Source of the DNA: Acidobacteria bacterium UBA6911
GTDB taxonomy: Bacteria > Acidobacteriota > UBA6911
Length of the DNA: 8,287 nt
Assembly: GCA_002451015.1 (NCBI GenBank)
Contig: DKBB01000130.1
Location: 1 to 8,287, forward strand
Reading direction: 5' to 3'
The translations under genes were made by a program, and so were the position numbers. The notes under the pieces are model-generated. The model saw only the letters and a list, made by a program, of their open reading frames with translations, was not told where the DNA came from and did not search any database. Positions 1 through 5,272 of this stretch are shown here, piece by piece; the stretch's first letter is position 1; each line of letters begins with the position of its first letter.

Positions 1-1
1 G

Positions 2-1018
2 GATATTTACCGTTCCACCTGCGCGGCCTGCCACGGTTCTGACGGCAGGGGGGCAGCCGACAATTTGCGCGGTTTTGAAAAGCCGGATACTTTCCCGGAC
101 TTCACCGTGTGCCGTGCCACGGCGCGGGAACCCGATGTTTTCTGGAGCGCAATCCTCCACAACGGCGGGCCGGGCAGGGGTTTCTCCGAAATCATGCCCT
201 CATTCCGCGAAGCGCTCTCGGACGAAGAGATCCATCAAGTCATGGACTATGTACGGGGATTCTGCCGGGAACCCGCATGGCCCCGCGGCGAATTGAATTT
301 TCCACGAGCCCTGGTCACTGAAAAAGCCTTTCCCGAGGACGAAATGGTGCTGGACGCGGCTTTCAATACGGAAGGGGATGCCGCCATTACCAGCCGGGTT
401 GTCTACGAAAAACGCCTGGGGCCACGGGGGCAGCTTGATGTCGTCGTTCCGTTCCATTTTCAGAAACCCGAGGGGAGCGATTGGCAAAACGGCGTCGGCG
501 ATATTGTCGCCGGCTACAAACACGTGATGCTGAGCAATCTTCGCACCGGTTCCATATTCAGCCTTTCCGGGGAAGCCGTACTCGCAACCGGGGATGCCGC
601 ACGCGATATGGGCAAAGGTACTACGGTGTTTGAGTTCTTCGGCGCTTACGGCCAGATTCTGCCCCGGGATGCTTTTCTCCATTTCCAGGTAGGGGGCGAG
701 TTGCCGGTCGACACCGACAGGGCGAATCAAGCCATGTTCTGGCGTACAGTCGTTGGCAGGACCTTTGCCGCTGACAAGGGGCTGGGCCGGCAGTGGACCC
801 CTATGGTCGAGCTGCTGGCGGACCGCGAATTCGCTTCAGGAGAGCGGATCAACTGGGACATCGTGCCCCAGTTCCAGGTAACCCTGAGCCGGCGCCAGCA
901 CATTCGGGCGGATATCGGCGTACGGTTGCCGTTAAACGACTTTGGACCCAGGCCCACGCAGTTTGTGTTCTATCTGATGTGGGACTGGTTTGATGGAGGC
1001 CTGCGCAATGGATGGTAA
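2..1018 (+). CDS. Cytochrome c domain fused to outer-membrane beta-barrel (5' partial)
   Basis: The reading frame is open from the window edge, so the start and signal peptide lie outside; 338 residues are visible. Residues 7-11 are CAACH, a covalent c-type heme site, and M65 in MPSF is the expected axial Met of a class I monoheme cytochrome, followed by the usual terminal helix (about 72-88). Two extra cysteines, C37 and C88, could form a disulfide. After a Pro-rich linker (about 90-112), residues 115-338 show alternating amphipathic strands separated by Gly/Asp turns and no further heme site. The chain ends WFDGGLRNGW; a terminal aromatic residue is typical of outer-membrane barrels. The C-terminal part resembles the MetA-pathway/porin-like 'transporter' barrels. 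A TTG at 65 is not the start because it would remove the heme site. Inferred role: moving electrons at the outer membrane. The next gene overlaps it by 11 bp. The cytochrome domain is near certain; the barrel is likely. Confidence 0.85.
   Translation, partial: DIYRSTCAACHGSDGRGAADNLRGFEKPDTFPDFTVCRATAREPDVFWSAILHNGGPGRGFSEIMPSFREALSDEEIHQVMDYVRGFCREPAWPRGELNFPRALVTEKAFPEDEMVLDAAFNTEGDAAITSRVVYEKRLGPRGQLDVVVPFHFQKPEGSDWQNGVGDIVAGYKHVMLSNLRTGSIFSLSGEAVLATGDAARDMGKGTTVFEFFGAYGQILPRDAFLHFQVGGELPVDTDRANQAMFWRTVVGRTFAADKGLGRQWTPMVELLADREFASGERINWDIVPQFQVTLSRRQHIRADIGVRLPLNDFGPRPTQFVFYLMWDWFDGGLRNGW
995..999 (+). promoter_or_regulatory. Ribosome binding site inside the upstream gene
   Basis: GGAGG lies 8 bases before the ATG at 1008, within the last codons of the cytochrome-barrel gene. 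This spacing favours ATG 1008 over the in-frame TTG at 990 and ATG at 993, which have no such site. Its position inside the upstream gene suggests translational coupling. Confidence 0.75.
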
Positions 1019-2648
1019 CAAAATACCGAAAAAATTCTGCTCGTACCGATTGTCGATCCTTGCTGCCGTGGGACTGGCGGTGTCTGCCTGGAGCGCCGAG
1101 ACCGGCGTCAAATCCCGTGTACCGTATTTCCAGACTTCCGACAGATGCGTGGCTTGTCACAATGGCCTGTCAACGAGCTCGGGGGAGGACATTTCCATAG
1201 GCCTGGCCTGGCAACCCACTATGATGGCGAACTCCGCCCGGGATCCCTACTGGCAAGCCAGCGTGCGGCGCGAAACCATCGATCACCCGGAATCGCGCGC
1301 GGCGATCGAAGACGAGTGTTCAATTTGTCACATGCCGATGGCACGGTTCGAGTCGCATCTCGGTAATCGCGAAGGCACCGTTTTTTCCCATCTCGGATTT
1401 CTGCCGGACGATCCCGGCGACCAGTTGGCCGCCGACGGCGTTTCCTGTTCGCTTTGCCACCAGATCGCCAGGGATAAACTTGGGACACGAGAGAGTTTTG
1501 TCGGCAATTTTGTAATCGGCGGTCCGAACGTGCAGGGAGATCGAATTGAATACGGCCCTTTTGCGCCTGATGCCGGGCATACCAGGATTATGAGGAGTTC
1601 CACAGGCGGCTTTCTGCCGACGGAATCGTCCCATGTCCGAGAAAGTGAGCTCTGCGCCACATGCCACACGCTTATCACCAAAGCCCTCGGGCCGGGAGGC
1701 GAAACAATCGGCGAATTGCCGGAGCAGGTTCCCTACCAGGAGTGGCGGCACAGCGGGTACCGCGAAAAACGCAGTTGCCAGTCCTGTCATATGTCCGTGG
1801 TCGAGGAAGATGTGGCTGTTACCAGCGTGATGGGTATCCCTCGCACCGGAGTCTCCCGGCATCAGTTCCTGGGCGGCAATTTCTTTATGAACGGAATTCT
1901 GAACCGCTACCGCCACGAATTGAGCGTGAAGGCGACGCCGGATGAACTTGCCGCCAACTCCGGCAGGACGAAAGAGCACCTCCGGTCGGAAGCGGCGCGA
2001 ATCTCGATCGGCAAGCCGGCGGAATCCGGCGGGAGGCTGGAAACCGAGATCGTGATAGAAAACTTCGGCGGCCACAAACTGCCGACAGCATACCCTTCAC
2101 GGAGGGTCTGGCTGCATGTAACGGTGCGGGATAAAAATAACCGCACAGTATTTGAATCGGGTGCGGTAAATTCTTCCGGCGCCATCACGGGCAACGACAA
2201 CGATGCGGATGCTGCGAAATTCGAGCCTCACTATGCCGAGATCCGCCGCGCGGAACAGGTGCAGATCTATGAAGCGATCATGGCCGACAGCGGCGGCGGA
2301 GTCACCACCGGACTGCTCCATGCGGTTCGATACGTAAAGGACAACCGCCTGCTCCCGCTCGGCTTCGACAAGAAAACCGCGGAAACCCAGGTCGCCGTTG
2401 CCGGCGGGGCGTTCGACGACGCCGATTTCGGGGGGGGCACCGACCGGATACGGTATTCAATTGATCCGGGTGATGCACAGGGTCCTTTCCGTATCGAGGC
2501 GGAGTTGTGTTACCAGCCGATCGGTTATCGATGGGCCATGAACCTGAAAGGCGTGGATGCCGACGAGCCCCGGCGGTTCACGGACTATTATGAGACGTCT
2601 TCGGCCGATTCCGTGCTGGTGCTGGCAAAAGCGCAAACGGCGCAGTAG
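1008..2648 (+). CDS. Secreted pentaheme c-type cytochrome
   Basis: This is a 546-residue protein. A basic N-terminus followed by a hydrophobic stretch (about 15-28) and AWSA/ETG (cleavage near 30/31) indicates Sec export. There are five heme-binding motifs: CVACH at 47-51, CSICH at 104-108, CSLCH at 147-151, CATCH at 216-220 and CQSCH at 257-261. Many other histidines (93, 117, 128, 191, 209, 248, 285, 303) could be distal ligands, so bis-His low-potential hemes are likely. All hemes sit in the first half. Residues about 340-546 contain no heme site and look beta-rich, with a GHKLPTAYPSRR segment at 355-366 of a kind I recall from multiheme cytochromes related to the cytochrome c554 group. 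The start is set by GGAGG at 995-999 and overlaps the barrel-cytochrome gene, so the two are probably one operon and partners in electron transfer. The natural electron donor or acceptor cannot be read from the sequence; a reductase role is possible but not shown. Confidence 0.9.
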   Translation: MDGNKIPKKFCSYRLSILAAVGLAVSAWSAETGVKSRVPYFQTSDRCVACHNGLSTSSGEDISIGLAWQPTMMANSARDPYWQASVRRETIDHPESRAAIEDECSICHMPMARFESHLGNREGTVFSHLGFLPDDPGDQLAADGVSCSLCHQIARDKLGTRESFVGNFVIGGPNVQGDRIEYGPFAPDAGHTRIMRSSTGGFLPTESSHVRESELCATCHTLITKALGPGGETIGELPEQVPYQEWRHSGYREKRSCQSCHMSVVEEDVAVTSVMGIPRTGVSRHQFLGGNFFMNGILNRYRHELSVKATPDELAANSGRTKEHLRSEAARISIGKPAESGGRLETEIVIENFGGHKLPTAYPSRRVWLHVTVRDKNNRTVFESGAVNSSGAITGNDNDADAAKFEPHYAEIRRAEQVQIYEAIMADSGGGVTTGLLHAVRYVKDNRLLPLGFDKKTAETQVAVAGGAFDDADFGGGTDRIRYSIDPGDAQGPFRIEAELCYQPIGYRWAMNLKGVDADEPRRFTDYYETSSADSVLVLAKAQTAQ

Positions 2649-2826
2649 TAAGGCACGATTATGACTTCCGGCAGGAAAGCAATAGACGGCTCGACTCGAA
2701 GAGGTTTTGTTAAGGAACTGTCCGTCGGCAGCGCCCCCGATTCGGCCGCCTGCAGCTTGGAGGAATGAAACACCCGGGCCGGACCGGCTCTGCGGAATGT
2801 ATCCCGGAACACCTCGGACAGCAAAA
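2649..2826. other. Convergent intergenic spacer
   Basis: This 178-bp spacer separates the 3' ends of the pentaheme cytochrome gene and the DUF2950 gene. I see no strong hairpin followed by a T-run on either strand, so the terminators of both units are unclear (possibly Rho-dependent). An SD-like GGAGG precedes an ATG at 2766, but the resulting short frame runs antisense into the DUF2950 gene and has no recognisable content. Confidence 0.5.
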
Positions 2827-3774
2827 TCAGGGCTCAAGAGGATCGACTGGATTCCAGGTACTGTCCGGGTCGTACGTCTGTATCTCTCCCGCTATTTCCG
2901 CAGTTTCCTCACCCAAATCTTTTTCGTAAATGGTTCCATTTTGATCCACGATGAAGGTCATTACTCCGCTGTTGCCGTACTCAGCGGGGAAGGCAACCAG
3001 CGCGAACCCTTTACGCATTTCACCGTTGACCAGATAGCTTTCGCCGCCATCGGGGCCGTGTGCGGTCAGGATGCGGTAGTAGTAGCCCCGGAAAGGAATC
3101 GGTTTTTCCGAAGAACGCGTGTAGCCTTCGGCTGCGGCTTCGGCGGCCAACTCCCCGAAAGGGCTTTCATCCTCACCGGATTCGACCTGCCAGTAGAGTC
3201 CGTTCTGTTTGCCCGGGTCGCTGGCCAACTTCTGAGCATAGATGCCCGCAGGCTTGCCGTCGCGGCCTTTCAGTGCATACTCCTTCTGGGCGGCTACGTA
3301 AGCCCCGCAGACGCCAATGGTGGACAGTTCGTTCCGCCCGATACGGCGATAGTACAGCTCCTCGATGCCGGAAGCCGTGTCAAAGCGCCATCCGTCAGCT
3401 TCCTCGACGAGCGGGATCGGAAACGGCCAGTTTTCGCTGCCGATATGCAGAACCTTCGTTTTATCTTCATCGACGAGCACACAGCGCTCTGTGTATGCGG
3501 CAAGAAATAAGTCCCGGCCCTGCTGGTCGGCCACCTCATCCCCCGAATTCATGGCCTCGAGGGCTTCAGGGCCGAAGATCTCCACCAGCTTTGCCGTGTC
3601 GTTTGCTTTCAGCGCATCCACCATGGCTACAACCGCGTCCTCGGCACTCTGAAATGCGAGCTGTTTCGGGCTCCGCTCACCCGTTTGACAAGCCGTAAAA
3701 AAAAACACGGCCAGCAGCACAATGGGAAACAACAGCCCAACAACCGTTCTTTTCCTGTTTATTGAAGTCGTCAT
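2827..3774 (-). CDS. DUF2950 family lipoprotein
   Basis: This is a 315-residue protein. The N-terminus has basic residues, a hydrophobic stretch (about 11-26) and the lipobox-like FTAC with C29 as the probable lipidated residue, so it is likely a lipoprotein. The mature part matches what I know of DUF2950: an N-terminal helical segment (about 42-70, SAEDAVVAMVDALKANDT), GWRFDT at 128-133, RRIGRNEL at 143-150, FRGYYYRILTAHG at 228-240, and the hallmark PAEYGNSGVMTFIVDQNG at 263-280. The biochemical function is unknown. It lies immediately after a DUF3300 gene, an arrangement common for these two families. An earlier in-frame ATG at 3792 overlaps the upstream stop (TAATG), but AGGAG at 3785-3789 better serves the ATG at 3774. 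Nine consecutive T in the coding strand (3697-3705) encode part of the signal peptide. The family call is strong; the exact start is less so. Confidence 0.88.
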   Translation of the reverse strand: MTTSINRKRTVVGLLFPIVLLAVFFFTACQTGERSPKQLAFQSAEDAVVAMVDALKANDTAKLVEIFGPEALEAMNSGDEVADQQGRDLFLAAYTERCVLVDEDKTKVLHIGSENWPFPIPLVEEADGWRFDTASGIEELYYRRIGRNELSTIGVCGAYVAAQKEYALKGRDGKPAGIYAQKLASDPGKQNGLYWQVESGEDESPFGELAAEAAAEGYTRSSEKPIPFRGYYYRILTAHGPDGGESYLVNGEMRKGFALVAFPAEYGNSGVMTFIVDQNGTIYEKDLGEETAEIAGEIQTYDPDSTWNPVDPLEP

Positions 3775-3784
3775 GATTCGTGTT

Positions 3785-3789
3785 CTCCT
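3785..3789 (-). promoter_or_regulatory. Ribosome binding site for the DUF2950 gene
   Basis: AGGAG lies 10 bases before the ATG at 3774 and just after the stop codon of the DUF3300 gene. It supports the internal ATG rather than the ATG at 3792, whose own SD would have to lie inside the DUF3300 coding region. Confidence 0.6.
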
Positions 3790-3791
3790 CA

Positions 3792-4976
3792 TTATCTGCG
3801 GCGGCTATTGGTAGTTCGCGAGGGGGCGCTGCTGCGTCCACGTGTACTTGCGGCTTTCGCACTACTCCCTTTCTGATACCCGGAAAATGCATTGGTGCTC
3901 GCGCCGCGTTCCATTTGTCGGGCAGGGCTTGCCGTACGGCTGGATGTAGCCGGCGCGTGTCCGCGACTGGCATTGCCGGAAGGCTGTGAACGGGCTGTTC
4001 CGGTGGCCGGTCTCTGCGATGCAGTGTTTCGACCTGTCCGAGCCGGAGAGGTTGAAGCGGTTGTGGGCCGAGGTGTGCGGGTTCCGGTGTTTATATTCGT
4101 CCGGTTCACGTTGATGTTTTTGTTAACATTTATGTTGACGTTGCTATAGCGGGGCGCGTTGATGCGGGCCGGGGGGCGGTATCCGGGCCGGGGCCGTGCG
4201 TAGGGGTAGCGCCCGCGGGGAGGAACGCGCCAGACGCCGCCGCGCACCACCACTACGTGCGTGTGCCAGTGCATGCCCCACGCACCATAACCATGGTAGC
4301 CATAGTGGTCGTTCATCGCCGCCCCAAGTGCGATACCCGCAACGAAGCCGATCACTGCAGCGGCCGCAACATTTCCGGAGTTGGATGGTGGCGGCGGCGG
4401 CGCAGCGACGTAAACGGTCTGCGGATTGTACACCGGCACGTACACCACCTGCGGGTTGGCAGGCTGAACCACAATAACCGTTTGGCCATCCTGTGTTTCT
4501 GTCTTCACTTCCTGCTCCGGAGTGGTCTTCAGGTTTCCGGCGGCTTGCGCCTGGGTGCGCAAACGCTGGACCGAGTCGAGCACCGCCTTCTGGTCGCTGC
4601 TGAAGGCATTGCCGACTTCGGTGGTCCACTCCAGGTTCTGCTCCAGCATCGTGAGAACGTCGGGGAATAGAACCATGGCAATGAAGCTGGCATCGAAACC
4701 GGCCTTTTCGGCGGCCTCTTGAAGCTCAGTGCCTTGCAGCTCATTGTTCTGCTGAAGCCACTTGTTTACATCCGTAACCTGCTCCGGGCTGCCGGCGCAG
4801 GCCAGGGTTTGAGCCAGCAAACCATCAGGATACAGCGCGATGGGAGCAAGTAATTCGTCCATCGCCTGCTGATCCGGCGAGCCCTCACTGGGGGCTGGCG
4901 CTACGACCATGCCCCAGCCTGAAGGGCCCGTCGTTATAACCGCTGACAAAATGACAGCCAGAATACGTTTGTACAT
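3792..4976 (-). CDS. DUF3300 family envelope protein
   Basis: This is a 394-residue protein. It starts with a short basic/hydrophobic export signal (about 1-26). Residues 41-78 (ELLAPIALYPDGLLAQTLAC onward) and NPQVVYVPVYNPQTVYV at 174-190 are hallmarks of the DUF3300 family. Further on come a poly-Pro stretch (193-197), a small-residue hydrophobic segment (about 202-220) that could insert in or lie at a membrane, a His/Tyr/Gly-rich patch (223-240, including HYGYHGYGAWGMHWHTH), an Arg/Pro-rich section, an Asn-rich stretch (279-296) and a long low-complexity Ser/Thr/Arg tail. The tail retains SGYQKGSSAKAASTRG (365-380), similar to a conserved C-terminal motif in the family. The function is unknown. 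The stop overlaps by one base a possible start of the DUF2950 gene, so the pair is probably co-transcribed. The His-rich patch could bind metal, which is speculation. Confidence 0.88.
   Translation of the reverse strand: MYKRILAVILSAVITTGPSGWGMVVAPAPSEGSPDQQAMDELLAPIALYPDGLLAQTLACAGSPEQVTDVNKWLQQNNELQGTELQEAAEKAGFDASFIAMVLFPDVLTMLEQNLEWTTEVGNAFSSDQKAVLDSVQRLRTQAQAAGNLKTTPEQEVKTETQDGQTVIVVQPANPQVVYVPVYNPQTVYVAAPPPPPSNSGNVAAAAVIGFVAGIALGAAMNDHYGYHGYGAWGMHWHTHVVVVRGGVWRVPPRGRYPYARPRPGYRPPARINAPRYSNVNINVNKNINVNRTNINTGTRTPRPTTASTSPARTGRNTASQRPATGTARSQPSGNASRGHAPATSSRTASPARQMERGASTNAFSGYQKGSSAKAASTRGRSSAPSRTTNSRRR
4089..4142 (-). repeat. Asn-rich coding repeat in the DUF3300 gene
   Basis: The coding strand repeats AAC-GTC/ATC/ATA/GTT codon pairs, giving residues 279-296 in which Asn alternates with Val or Ile (for example NVNINVNKNINVN). 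Alternating Asn/hydrophobic residues would suit a short beta-strand or an adhesive low-complexity segment. It stands out as locally AT-rich within an otherwise GC-rich gene. Confidence 0.6.
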
Positions 4977-4985
4977 GGTTGGATT

Positions 4986-4990
4986 CTCCT
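4986..4990 (-). promoter_or_regulatory. Ribosome binding site for the DUF3300 gene
   Basis: AGGAG lies 9 bases before the ATG at 4976, which supports the chosen start of the DUF3300 protein. Confidence 0.7.
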
Positions 4991-5057
4991 TTGTTTTCTA
5001 AGTGTGACTCAGAAACAAATCGACTGGCCGAAGCGGATAGCAAAAATAAATCATGGT

Positions 5058-5084
5058 GTTTCGAGACTCTTTCCCTGTCGAAAC
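5058..5084. repeat. Inverted repeat GTTTCGA-N13-TCGAAAC
   Basis: Two perfect 7-bp arms (5058-5064 and 5078-5084) flank a 13-base spacer, about 80 bp upstream of the DUF3300 start. The symmetry and position suit a regulator binding site or a hairpin in the mRNA leader. No T-run follows, so it is not a standard terminator. Confidence 0.4.
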
Positions 5085-5217
5085 TATCTCTGTATCAGAT
5101 AAAATTTTTTATGTCGTTTTGCCTTAATTCCCAGTAGCGATTTTACTACAGAATGGGGCGTTTAATTCGTAATTCTGGTTTGCCTCGCACAGTGGGAGGG
5201 AAAACAAGCCCGGTTTT

Positions 5218-5229
5218 GAGAAATTTCTC
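5218..5229. repeat. Perfect palindrome GAGAAATTTCTC
   Basis: A 12-bp uninterrupted perfect palindrome lies 44 bp downstream of the beta-helix gene's stop. It has no loop, so it is better suited to binding a dimeric protein than to forming a terminator. Chance occurrence in AT-rich DNA is possible. Confidence 0.3.
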
Positions 5230-5233
5230 CACC

Positions 5234-5258
5234 ATCAGACCTATTTACTGCTTCTGAT
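5234..5258. repeat. Inverted repeat ATCAGA-N13-TCTGAT
   Basis: Perfect 6-bp arms (5234-5239 and 5253-5258) flank 13 bases, just after the beta-helix stop codon. The stem is weak and no T-run follows on the minus strand, so it is at best a marginal 3'-end hairpin. Confidence 0.25.
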
Positions 5259-5272
5259 AATTCTTTATTATG

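Larger units (their letters stand above)
4977..5272. other. AT-rich spacer, probable leader of the DUF3300/DUF2950 unit
   Basis: These 296 bp lie between two genes that both read on the minus strand. I see no credible gene. AT-rich runs (5101-5110 and 5265-5280) and three inverted repeats, listed separately, are the only structure. The promoter of the DUF3300/DUF2950 unit is probably here, but no clear -35/-10 pair stands out on the minus strand. No hairpin followed by a T-run ends the upstream beta-helix gene. Confidence 0.45.

Noticed and set aside
990..1007. TTG 990 or ATG 993 as start of the pentaheme cytochrome
   Set aside because: No SD at proper distance; GGAGG at 995-999 fits ATG 1008, which also gives a cleaner signal peptide.
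65..1018. TTG at 65 as start of the first gene
   Set aside because: The frame is open to the window edge and the heme motif CAACH lies upstream of the TTG, so the gene is 5' truncated by the window.
1320..2075. 251-residue minus-strand frame antisense to the pentaheme gene
   Set aside because: It lies fully opposite a well-supported multiheme gene; GC-rich coding DNA commonly yields such shadows, and it has no recognisable domain.
2718..2821. CTGTCCG / CGGACAG inverted repeat in the convergent spacer
   Set aside because: The arms are only 7 bp and 90 bases apart with no T-run, so not credible as a terminator.
2766..2933. Short plus-strand frame after an SD-like GGAGG at 2760-2764
   Set aside because: It encodes about 55 residues with no recognisable content and runs antisense into the DUF2950 gene.
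2707..3510. 267-residue plus-strand frame antisense to the DUF2950 gene
   Set aside because: Opposite a clear family match; no signal peptide, SD or domain of its own.
5133..5152. Imperfect CAGTAG...CTACAG hairpin
   Set aside because: Only four contiguous pairs hold and no T-run follows; it is indistinguishable from chance.
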